Below, piece after piece: positions 7,717 to 15,731 of a DNA stretch of 16,150 bases (position 1 is the stretch's first letter; each line of letters opens with the position of its first letter). Under the pieces are notes generated by a model. That model made no database searches. It had not been told where the DNA came from and was given only the letters and a program-made list of their open reading frames with translations. This DNA is from Bacteroides sp. (GTDB lineage: Bacteria > Bacteroidota > Bacteroidia > Bacteroidales > SM23-62): positions 1 to 16,150 of the forward strand of contig JAUUZM010000025.1 in NCBI GenBank assembly GCA_030589965.1, written 5' to 3'. The position numbers and the translations under genes were made by a program.

Positions 7717-9273
7717 TTAAATTGCGCCTGATTCTTGTATCCAGTTTTCCCAGTCCTTTATCAGCTCTTCAGCAACCTCCGGGAATTCTTCTATCAGATC
7801 ATTAATTTCTGTCTGGTCCACATCCATATCATAAAGTTCCCATGGGCCCTTATTGTCTGAAACAAGTTTCCATTTTCCCTTACGGATAGCTTTCCCGTGC
7901 TGCCATTGCCAGAAAAGCGGTCTTCCTCTTTCAGGCTCTATACCTGTAGCAAGGGGTAATAAACTTATCCCATCTGCCGGATGAATTTCTTCCTTATTGT
8001 AGGTCTCCGGGTATTCTGCACCAGTGGCTTCCAGGATGGTGGGCATAATGTCAATTAAATGGGAAGGATAATCCGAAATACTTCCCGGTTCAAGAATTTT
8101 ACCTTTCCAGTACATGATCAAAGGTGTAGAAATGCCGCCTTCATGAGAGTTGGATTTATAGAGTCTGAAAGGTGTATCACTGACATTAGCCCAGGAAAGG
8201 CTCATGGAGGCATATCTTCCCATGCTGCCAATGGGTTGACCGGGATCTGTTCGTTTTCCTTTTGCCCAAAGATAGCTGTCCGGGTTATTTGAGGCCTGGG
8301 CCCCGTTATCTGACATAAAAAGAATAAGTGTGTTATCCAGCTTTCCCTGTTCCTCGAGTGCAGACAGTATTCTGCCTATATTCTGATCTATTCTGTCTAC
8401 CATGGCACAGTGTGTGGCCATAATAGAATCCCGCATCAGTTTTTCATCCTGTGTAAGGGATTCCCAGTTCTCATAGGTAGGTGGGGAGAGAGGGTAATTT
8501 GCATCGATCAATCCCATTTCAACCTGCCGCTCATATCTTGCCTTTCGTATGGCCTCATACCCGGCCATGTATTTACCCAGGTATTTTTTCTGAACATCCG
8601 GCCAGACCATAAGGGGATCATGAGGTGCAGTATAGGCTATGTACAAAAAGAAAGGTTTGTCCTCATCCTTATATTCCTCCAGGTAATCGAGTGCATAATT
8701 GGTGAAATAATCCGTTGTATAGAAATCCTTTTCAGGTGGGGTATAGGGTTCATAGACCACACCATCAATTCCCCAGACCCGGGGTTGGAATCTTCCTTTC
8801 TTATGAGCTGGCTCTACTTCACCTTCCCTTTGCAAACCGGGATTAAAATGATTGCTGCTTCCGTCTTTCAGTCCAAAATACCGGTCAAACCCAAAAAAGA
8901 AAGGGTTTTCCTCCCCATGGTGTTTTCCGGTCATCAATGTTCTGTACCCTGCTTCCCTGAGTACTTCTGCAATGGTCACAGCATTGGTGAATTCAAGTGC
9001 CTTGGTGGCCATCCCGTTATTCTGGGCATACAATCCGGTCAACAGGCAAGCCCGGGAGGGGAAACATTTTGCAGTATTATAATAGCGTGAGAACCTGAGT
9101 CCTTCCTCGGCAAGTCTGTTCAGGTTGGGTGTTTGAATTTCACCCCCATAACAGCCAATATCTGAATATCCCATATCATCAACCAGGATCAGGAGAACGT
9201 TAGGTCTACCCGCCTGGATAGCTGAGGTGCAGGATAATGCCAAAAAAGGAAGTGCGAAAAGAAGGTTTCTCAT
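7717..9273 (-). CDS. S1-family arylsulfatase-like sulfatase
   Basis: Formylglycine-dependent sulfatase of 518 residues, close in length and layout to the Pseudomonas arylsulfatase type (S1_4-like; subfamily is my judgement). LILVDDMGYSDIGCYGGE supplies Asp32/Asp33. C-F-P-S-R follows with Cys70 as the predicted formylglycine, then TGKHHGEE (Lys117, His119), YTAPHDPL, FMSDNGAQ, and YKSNSHEGGISTPLI, which carries the substrate-side Lys and His. A long middle region (about residues 215-300, LGKYMAGYEAIRKARYERQV) is typical of this group. Unlike its neighbours, the signal peptide has no good lipobox: LALSC has Ala at -3 and Leu at -2, and a signal peptidase I site after AIQA (residue 21) is at least as likely, so the enzyme may be soluble in the periplasm. 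It is the first gene after the post-susD hairpin, 166 bp from susD. All catalytic residues I can check are present. Confidence 0.96.
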   Translation of the reverse strand: MRNLLFALPFLALSCTSAIQAGRPNVLLILVDDMGYSDIGCYGGEIQTPNLNRLAEEGLRFSRYYNTAKCFPSRACLLTGLYAQNNGMATKALEFTNAVTIAEVLREAGYRTLMTGKHHGEENPFFFGFDRYFGLKDGSSNHFNPGLQREGEVEPAHKKGRFQPRVWGIDGVVYEPYTPPEKDFYTTDYFTNYALDYLEEYKDEDKPFFLYIAYTAPHDPLMVWPDVQKKYLGKYMAGYEAIRKARYERQVEMGLIDANYPLSPPTYENWESLTQDEKLMRDSIMATHCAMVDRIDQNIGRILSALEEQGKLDNTLILFMSDNGAQASNNPDSYLWAKGKRTDPGQPIGSMGRYASMSLSWANVSDTPFRLYKSNSHEGGISTPLIMYWKGKILEPGSISDYPSHLIDIMPTILEATGAEYPETYNKEEIHPADGISLLPLATGIEPERGRPLFWQWQHGKAIRKGKWKLVSDNKGPWELYDMDVDQTEINDLIEEFPEVAEELIKDWENWIQESGAI

Positions 9274-9367
9274 TATAAAAATATTATTGATTGGTCAGAA
9301 TATTATGGTGGATCTGATTTTCAATTAAAATTAGTAAATATTTGCCGCATCATTGAAGGGAAAAAGG

Positions 9368-9400
9368 ATATCAGGATCCCCGCTCCGGGGACCCTGATAT
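9368..9400 (-). terminator. Hairpin after susD, terminator or attenuating/processing element
   Basis: A 15-position stem with one A-C mismatch and a 3-nt loop: ATATCAGG-A-TCCCCG, loop CTC, CGGGGA-C-CCTGATAT. It starts 39 nt past the susD stop in the largest gap of the window (166 bp). On the minus strand the stem is followed by TATCCTTTTTCCC, a short T-run. A hairpin here is consistent with ending or damping the susCD transcript before the sulfatase genes, or with stabilising the susCD 3' end. Confidence 0.68.
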
Positions 9401-9439
9401 ATTTACTTCCTATTTCAAATTAGTATTAAACTTTGAGGC

Positions 9440-11068
9440 CTACAAATATCCAGGATTCTGCTCCATAACTGCACCAACATTGGCATCAATCACACCTTGC
9501 GGAATGGGCAACAGGTTATTGTGTTCGAAGATGTCGATTCCCACTCCCTCGATCCGAGGATTGTATTTCACCGTCCACTCCACAAAGACGCCGTTCCGGT
9601 TCAGAGCATACTTACGGTGTTCCTCCGTGACCAGTTCCCTCGACCTTTCCTTCAGAATGAATTCAATGTCTACGTCAGCTGCGTTTATTAGAGACGCTTT
9701 CGAACGTGCCCTTACGGTGTTGAGATAGGTAGCTGCTTCATCGTTTTTGCCAGCTTTATGCAAAGCTTCTGCCAGGATGAGGTAGGTATCGGCCAGCCTG
9801 AGGTACATTTCCGATTCCCATGAGATAGGTTTGTCAGCATTGGCAAAAATCTCCGGGTCTACATACTCATATTTACGTACCCAGGGCCAATACCAGTTGT
9901 CTTCCAGATCTGAGTCCTTTTCATATTCCATCCGAGTCCATTCCACCGTATCCAGGATGCTCGGATTACCGGGGCGAGGATAAAGATAAAACTTCTTTAC
10001 AGCATGCTTCGAAAACCGTTCATCAGTAGGTTCCCACCAGTTAAAGGCAGAATCAGATATTGATGCTCTGCAGCGTCCCCTTCCTCCGTTATGAAAGTAC
10101 AGGGTATCTGCATTCACCTTTTTCAATACTGATCCTTTGGAGGCATAGAGTGTCCACATATTTTTCTTTCCACCATTACGGGATCCCAGTATGGTTTCGT
10201 GGGCGTTATTGAATGTCCAGAGAACTTCCATGTTGCCGTCCTCCCTATTGTCATTGTAAAACAGGTCCATAAAAGGCACACCGGGTTTGGAGGCTCTGCT
10301 GCCGAATCTTGAAGTCATCAACTTATAATCTCCGCTCTCGATTACTCTTTTTGCTTCCCTCTCTGCATCAGCATACTTTTCCTGTAAAAGGTATAGCTCA
10401 GCCAGATAATGACTTGCAACAGCTGAGTTCGGAAATCCGGTTTCCTCCACCATTGACATGTTGTCGCGGGCATAGATCCAATCCTCTTCCATAAGTTCAT
10501 GGATCTCTGTTAGGGGGGCCCTTGTCCAGTCGTCACGGTAATTCAGACCATTAACTTCTGTTTTATTCAGGGGGACGGGACCGAAGGAATTGGTTAGATG
10601 TCGATAAGCCCATGCTCTGATAAGCCGGGCGGAACCAACAATATATCCCTTGTTCCTGGCCGCTGCTTCAGGGCTTCCACCCTGCCAGTTAATGTCTCCT
10701 TCTGCACGGGTTATGATCATATTGGCCGAATTTATGACCTGGTAAAGCCAGGAGAAGAACCATTCCGTATCTCCATGTTCTGCATTAAGCAGGTTATAGT
10801 CATTAAATGCCCGGTGAACACCTGGAGTGTTATTTCCAAAGCCGATATCAGTACCCGTATTAGTGAGGGCAGAAAAACATTCTGAATCGTTGGTAGTTTC
10901 AAGCCTGACACGGTCCATTAGTCCATAGAGAGCATTGGAAAATCCCTCATAGGTTGTAAATAGGTTTTCTGCAAAAATGTCATCTTTAGGATTCTCCTTG
11001 AGAAATTCATCTTCATTGCATGATGCAAGAAGAACAAGGATTCCCATTATGGATAATATCTTTTTCAT
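9440..11068 (-). CDS. susD: SusD/RagB-family glycan-binding outer-membrane lipoprotein
   Basis: Surface lipoprotein that caps the partner SusC barrel and binds the glycan for import; 542 residues. The lipobox is L-A-S-C (Cys17), followed by the acidic stretch NEDEF, which fits a Bacteroidetes lipoprotein export signal for surface display. Then come LKENPKDDIFAENLFTTYEG and the helical SusD-like N-terminal domain: WFFSWLYQVINSANMIITRA, the ARLIRAWAYRHLTNSFGPVP segment (TPR-like, usual RAxxYxxLxxxxGxVP pattern), and YLAELYLLQEKYADAEREAK. The C-terminal RagB/SusD domain carries MYLRLADTYLILAEALHKAG, TYLNTVRARS, ILKERSRELVTEEHRKYALN and the terminal LLPIPQGVIDANVGAVMEQN region, all family hallmarks. 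It follows susC by only 18 bp, so the two are co-transcribed. Ligand specificity cannot be read from sequence alone. Confidence 0.97.
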   Translation of the reverse strand: MKKILSIMGILVLLASCNEDEFLKENPKDDIFAENLFTTYEGFSNALYGLMDRVRLETTNDSECFSALTNTGTDIGFGNNTPGVHRAFNDYNLLNAEHGDTEWFFSWLYQVINSANMIITRAEGDINWQGGSPEAAARNKGYIVGSARLIRAWAYRHLTNSFGPVPLNKTEVNGLNYRDDWTRAPLTEIHELMEEDWIYARDNMSMVEETGFPNSAVASHYLAELYLLQEKYADAEREAKRVIESGDYKLMTSRFGSRASKPGVPFMDLFYNDNREDGNMEVLWTFNNAHETILGSRNGGKKNMWTLYASKGSVLKKVNADTLYFHNGGRGRCRASISDSAFNWWEPTDERFSKHAVKKFYLYPRPGNPSILDTVEWTRMEYEKDSDLEDNWYWPWVRKYEYVDPEIFANADKPISWESEMYLRLADTYLILAEALHKAGKNDEAATYLNTVRARSKASLINAADVDIEFILKERSRELVTEEHRKYALNRNGVFVEWTVKYNPRIEGVGIDIFEHNNLLPIPQGVIDANVGAVMEQNPGYL

Positions 11069-11086
11069 GATTTATATATTTTTATA

Positions 11087-14071
11087 TTAGAAACTAAGTT
11101 TTAGTCCCAGTAGAAACTGTCGGGTCTGGGGCACATTTAACTGGTCATTAAATTCAGGATCCAGTCCCTCCCATTTTGTGAATGTGTGGAGGTTCTTAAT
11201 ATTGGCATATAATTCAAGATGCTGAATTCCAATCCCCATCGCAGACAGTGTTTTATTTGAGAGGCTGTAGCTGAGGTTTATATCCTGTATCCTGAGGAAA
11301 CTTGCGTTCCTGTAAAAATCAATACCATATTGGTTAATATCTTCAGTGGAAGGAGCACTCTTAGGATATTCATTGCTCATATTCTCTGGAGTCCAGTATG
11401 GTACTGGGTATCGATTTCTCCTGAAGTCGCTGTCTCCGGTCTTGAGTAGTTCGTTTTTCTTATTAACTCCAACTACAGAGTACAGGAAGAAACTGAACTT
11501 AAATCCCTTATAGCTAAAAGTATTGGTCATTCCCATTATAAAATCAGGTATTTCTTGTCCCTGAATTATCCTGTCGTCAGCATCAATTATTGAATCTCCG
11601 TTTGCATCCAATACCTTAACCCAACCGGCCTGGACAGGTCCCTGCGGAGTACTTGCACTATCTGTTTGCCAGATTCCGTCGAACGCATAGTCGTAATCTA
11701 CATCTATAGGCTGGCCAATGAACCATTTATTATCCACATCATCAATATATTCACCCTCTTCTCCGGTTAAACCGATATGGATGATTTTATTTTTATGATG
11801 AGAGAAGTTAAAATCCGTTCTCCATGTGAAGGCTCCCCGCGCCATATTGATGGATGTTATCTGCACTTCAATACCCCTGTTCTGAGTTTCTCCAATGTTC
11901 TGGGTAATCTCTGTGGCACCGTTAATATCCGAAATTGATTTATCAAGAAGGAGATCGGTTGTTTTAGACTGATACACATCTACCAGGCCCCTTAGTCTGT
12001 TTCGGAACATATTGAAATCAAGTCCCGCATTAAATGATGCCGTTGGTTCCCATCCCAGTGTTGGATCACCGATTTTGTTGGGATAAAATCCAACCAGGGT
12101 TATTTTATTATAATTTACATAATAATTTTTCGACATATTTGGGAGGGTCGCATAGTTGGAAACAGCCTCATTACCATTAACTCCATAAGATAATCTGAGC
12201 TTAAGGACTGAGACAGGATCGACGTTTTCCATAAAACTCTCGTTGGCAATGTTCCAGCCTAAAGCCACAGATGGAAACACACCAAACTTACTGTCATCCC
12301 CGAAGGCGGAAAAACCATCCCTGCGAACAGTGAAAGTGGCCAGGTAACGACTGTCAAAAGTATAGTTAGCCCTGAACATCTGTGAAAGATGCTGTGCTTC
12401 AGAGAAGCTTTGACTCGGTTCAATTAATACACCCTGGGCAGCCTGATAGTATGTCATAATATCGTTTGGGTAACCATTTCCAAGAATATCATGACCCTCA
12501 TTCCATTCTTTCTGAGCACTGTATAATGCAGTTAAAAAGATTTTGCTCCTGCCGAATTCCCTAGAATAACTAAGAATATTTTCAACTACCCAGTCTTCAT
12601 CATAATCATTCCGAACCCGGAGTTCACCATTTGACTGAAGTCCCTGGTGCGTATTCCTTCCCCTGTATTCCTGGAACAATCCGGAATTATAGTTATACCC
12701 GGTATTCAATTTATAGGTTAAGCCTTTAACAAATGGGAACTCAAAGAGAAGATAATTATTGGTAATGATCCGCCTGTTTTTATCGCTTGAAATATATAGC
12801 GTTTCCATCAGGGGATTTTTATCATAAACACCATCTTCCCAGACAGAAATCCGCAAGGTTCCATCATCATTATAAGGAATACCAAGTGGATTCATTCGGT
12901 GGGCATCCGCAAAATCTGCCGGTCTGCCACTGCGATTATAATAACCAAACTGGGTACTGGTTCCAAAAGTTATCCACTTGTTTAATTTGTGATCAAGGTT
13001 GATCCTGAAAAGATATCGATCGAAATTGTCCCCTACGGAAATTCCCTTTATGCTTGTATAGGAGGCGTTTAGATAATATTTAGTTCTTTCGGTTCCTCCG
13101 CTCATTGAAAGGTTATGTAATTGTCTTTTACCAGTCCTGGTAGCCATACCAAGCCAATCTGTGTCACGGCCTGTTGCATACCCTTCGTCCTCAATGGGCG
13201 TCATCGTTTCACCTCTTCCCTGCTTTATCTCATAAAATGTTTTTGCATCGTGATATTCAGGTACTGATACCATCTGATCAAATCCGAAACTGGTGTTAAG
13301 TGTAACGGTCATTTTGCCCACTTCTCCTCTTTTTGAAGTGATAAGTATAACACCGTTGGCTCCTCTTGAACCATAGATGGCTGCGGAAGATGCATCCTTT
13401 AATATTTCCATGGATAAAACATCCTGTGGATTGATCTCTGACATTTCTCCAAGATATTCAACGCCGTCCATGATGATCAGGGGAGTATTTGATGCTGAGA
13501 TAGAATTTTGTCCCCTGATCAGCACATTATTGGAACTTCCTTCAGCATTGGAGGAATTATGGGTTACACTGAGTCCTGCCATACTACCCTGCAACATCTG
13601 TTCAAGGTTTTGACTTGGCCGGCTTTCCATAATGTCTTCACCTATTGAGACGACAGCTCCGGTTATATCACTCTTTTTCTGAGATCCATAACCTACCACT
13701 ATCACTTCATCGAGTCCGATGATCTCTTGTTCGAAAGAGCAGTTAACGGAAGCCTGGTTACCAACTGTGATTTCCTGTGTTCTCATACCAACAAAAGAAA
13801 ATACCAGTATGGCATCCTGGTTGTCAACGCTTAAAGAATAATTACCATCAAGATCAGTAATCGTCCCGTTAACTTCTCCGGAAGCTGTCACTTTTTCCAT
13901 TACGGTAGCTCCCGGAATGGGTTCGCCTGATTCATCCGTAACGTTTCCGCTAATACTTATTTGCCCGAAGGATGCCATCGTAAATGAAAGCATCATCAGC
14001 GCAGTTAAGATTAACGCTGGGACCTTCCTTCGATGGATCTGTCCCACTTTGAGAAATTCATTTTGTTTCAT
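11087..14071 (-). CDS. susC: SusC/RagA-family TonB-dependent outer-membrane transporter
   Basis: TonB-dependent oligosaccharide importer of 994 residues. An N-terminal signal peptide ends near TMASFGQ (about 31-37), after a long basic n-region (KVGQIHRRK). Residues about 38-125 are a carboxypeptidase-regulatory-like beta-sandwich (ISISGNVTDESGEPIPGATV, DLDGNYSLSV, FSFVGMRTQEI). The junction GLDEVIVVGYGSQKKSDITG and plug domain follow (VLIRGQNSISASNTPLIIMD, MEILKDASSAAIYGSRGANG, VILITSKRG), all diagnostic for SusC. The remainder is a 22-strand-type beta-barrel ending in an aromatic residue (QFLLGLKLSF), as expected for outer-membrane barrels. No STN domain is present, so ECF sigma/anti-sigma trans-envelope signalling through this protein is not indicated. 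The gene lies 62 bp downstream of a sulfatase with no terminator between them, and 18 bp upstream of susD. Confidence 0.98.
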   Translation of the reverse strand: MKQNEFLKVGQIHRRKVPALILTALMMLSFTMASFGQISISGNVTDESGEPIPGATVMEKVTASGEVNGTITDLDGNYSLSVDNQDAILVFSFVGMRTQEITVGNQASVNCSFEQEIIGLDEVIVVGYGSQKKSDITGAVVSIGEDIMESRPSQNLEQMLQGSMAGLSVTHNSSNAEGSSNNVLIRGQNSISASNTPLIIMDGVEYLGEMSEINPQDVLSMEILKDASSAAIYGSRGANGVILITSKRGEVGKMTVTLNTSFGFDQMVSVPEYHDAKTFYEIKQGRGETMTPIEDEGYATGRDTDWLGMATRTGKRQLHNLSMSGGTERTKYYLNASYTSIKGISVGDNFDRYLFRINLDHKLNKWITFGTSTQFGYYNRSGRPADFADAHRMNPLGIPYNDDGTLRISVWEDGVYDKNPLMETLYISSDKNRRIITNNYLLFEFPFVKGLTYKLNTGYNYNSGLFQEYRGRNTHQGLQSNGELRVRNDYDEDWVVENILSYSREFGRSKIFLTALYSAQKEWNEGHDILGNGYPNDIMTYYQAAQGVLIEPSQSFSEAQHLSQMFRANYTFDSRYLATFTVRRDGFSAFGDDSKFGVFPSVALGWNIANESFMENVDPVSVLKLRLSYGVNGNEAVSNYATLPNMSKNYYVNYNKITLVGFYPNKIGDPTLGWEPTASFNAGLDFNMFRNRLRGLVDVYQSKTTDLLLDKSISDINGATEITQNIGETQNRGIEVQITSINMARGAFTWRTDFNFSHHKNKIIHIGLTGEEGEYIDDVDNKWFIGQPIDVDYDYAFDGIWQTDSASTPQGPVQAGWVKVLDANGDSIIDADDRIIQGQEIPDFIMGMTNTFSYKGFKFSFFLYSVVGVNKKNELLKTGDSDFRRNRYPVPYWTPENMSNEYPKSAPSTEDINQYGIDFYRNASFLRIQDINLSYSLSNKTLSAMGIGIQHLELYANIKNLHTFTKWEGLDPEFNDQLNVPQTRQFLLGLKLSF

Positions 14072-14133
14072 AGGTTAAGTTTTGATGTTAAAATGACTCT
14101 GGTTTTTGGTTTTACTTTTTGTTTATAGATGAT

Positions 14134-15681
14134 TTATTGTTGTTTCGGTTCTGGAAATTTTCGCATTGGACCTCTAAGCCGGGGATAGCTCTCAAAAATC
14201 TCGGGGTTCTTTCCGGTTTCCCTCGGATCGCCTGTCTTAGTGCAAAACTCTTTGAGCTGGTTCGACAATTCCTCCTTCACATCTGAATAATCCGGGAAAT
14301 CGATCAGGTTTTGAAGACAATTTGGATCGTTAATAATGTCATATAATTCCTCCCCCGGCCTTTTGCCAACAGCATCGTTAAAAAACGCCTTGTATAAAGG
14401 TCCAGATCTGTTATCAAGGAGGAATGATTTGGAAGGAGACACATCAATATCATAAAATGCATCTTCTGCCGGGTTCTCATCCCTGTGCATTGCTGCCGGA
14501 GCTCCGGCAGGCCATCGCTCAGGATGATAATTCTTAATATACAGGAATTTTTTAGTACGGACTGCACGCTGAGGATACCCTGCATTATTATGCCTGGAAT
14601 AAGAGTGCCGTTCCCGGGAAGAAAAAACATACCTGGCTTCCTCAGCATTTTTACCAGGCCCGTTTGAAAGTAAAATATCCCTCAGGCTTTTGCCCGAAAA
14701 GGAATAGCTTTCAAGGTTTTCAATGCCTGCAGCTTCAAGGAATGTTGGAGTCAGATCAATAAGGCTTACTACATTGATGACCTTTCTTCCAGGATGGCTT
14801 ATTGAACCCCAGCGAATGGCAAGGGGAACATGAACTCCGTATTCAAAGCAATTTGCTTTCGCCCGGGGGAAGGCCATTCCATTGTCAGAGCTGATAGCAA
14901 TGATAGTGTTATCAAGTTCACCCTTCTCTTCAAGGAAGTTCAGGACGGAAACAACATGTTTGTCAAACCATTCTATTTCAACCCCATAATCCAGTACATC
15001 CTCCCGTATTTCAGGGACATCAGGTAAAAAGAGAGGTAGCACCACATCAGCGGGGTCTTTGTTTTCCAAGTCCCAGATTCCCTGTTGAAAATCCCTGTGA
15101 GGTTCATGTGCACCCATCCAGAAATAGAATGGCTGGTTTTCACCCTTTTTGGAATAAAAATCCTTGAAATTGCCCGAATAATCATTCGTTGAGATATGTT
15201 CATAAGGTGGCTGAAGTTGAAGATTGTCATAAAGGTTTCCTGCTGGATTCCGTTTTCTCCCACTTCCCTTATAATCACCCGGGGCCCATCCTTTGCCAGT
15301 ATACCCAACAAAATATCCGGCCTCTTCCAGGATATCAGGAAACACCTTGTATTCCAATGGAAAATAGCTTGCATGAGTCCCGGCTTCCGCGATCTGCCAG
15401 GGATATTTCCCTGTCAGGATGGCTGCTCTGGATGGACTGCAACCCGGGGATGCGGCGATGGCATTGGTGAACAGAATCCCCTCGTTTGCAATACGGTCAA
15501 ATCCTGGGGTGTTAACGAAACTGCATCCCGCGACCGAAGTGTGTGCAAAGGACTGGTCATCGCTGATCAAAAAAAGAATATTTGGCTGTCGCTGCGGTTC
15601 TTCGCTGCAGGAAGATAAACCAAATACAGTTCCTGCAAGAAGCAGAAGAAAGAAAACACCTGGTTTTAATTCACCAAACAT
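14134..15681 (-). CDS. S1-family sulfatase lipoprotein, heparan N-sulfatase (sulfamidase)-like
   Basis: Formylglycine-dependent sulfatase of 515 residues. The signal peptide ends in a good lipobox, L-S-S-C (Cys25), followed by SEEPQ. LFLISDDQSFAHTS provides Asp41/Asp42. C-S-P-S-R starts at Cys81, the predicted formylglycine. The usual GKxH position reads TGKGWAPG (Lys130, Trp132). Next are FWMGAHEPHRDF, ISSDNGMAFPRAKANCFEYG and VHVPLAIRWG. The DDQS opening and SDNGxxFPRAKAN segment resemble the sulfamidase/SGSH-type group (S1_8-like, by my recognition), though members may act on O-sulfates. About 30 residues follow the GEELYDIINDPNCLQNL element (the usual ELYDLxxDPxE) as an extra C-terminal tail. 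It sits directly upstream of susC (62 bp) and 50 bp after the T9SS protein; no terminator separates them, so it probably leads into susCD in one transcript. Confidence 0.95.
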   Translation of the reverse strand: MFGELKPGVFFLLLLAGTVFGLSSCSEEPQRQPNILFLISDDQSFAHTSVAGCSFVNTPGFDRIANEGILFTNAIAASPGCSPSRAAILTGKYPWQIAEAGTHASYFPLEYKVFPDILEEAGYFVGYTGKGWAPGDYKGSGRKRNPAGNLYDNLQLQPPYEHISTNDYSGNFKDFYSKKGENQPFYFWMGAHEPHRDFQQGIWDLENKDPADVVLPLFLPDVPEIREDVLDYGVEIEWFDKHVVSVLNFLEEKGELDNTIIAISSDNGMAFPRAKANCFEYGVHVPLAIRWGSISHPGRKVINVVSLIDLTPTFLEAAGIENLESYSFSGKSLRDILLSNGPGKNAEEARYVFSSRERHSYSRHNNAGYPQRAVRTKKFLYIKNYHPERWPAGAPAAMHRDENPAEDAFYDIDVSPSKSFLLDNRSGPLYKAFFNDAVGKRPGEELYDIINDPNCLQNLIDFPDYSDVKEELSNQLKEFCTKTGDPRETGKNPEIFESYPRLRGPMRKFPEPKQQ

Positions 15682-15731
15682 CTCAGGTTTCCTGATTTAG
15701 TTAGTTATATCCCGGTTGGTAATCCAGTCTT

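Noticed and set aside
8410..9090. Plus-strand open frame of 226 codons
   Set aside because: It lies wholly antisense to the arylsulfatase-like gene, has no domain, signal or start context, and its residues follow from the codon pattern of the real gene.
14072..14133. Possible susC promoter in the 62-bp gap
   Set aside because: I looked for the Bacteroides -7 TAnnTTTG and -33 TTTG elements on the minus strand and found none; T/A-rich runs alone do not support a call.
15196..15618. Plus-strand open frame of 140 codons and overlapping shorter frames
   Set aside because: Antisense shadow of the sulfamidase-like sulfatase, whose active-site motifs occupy the same bases.
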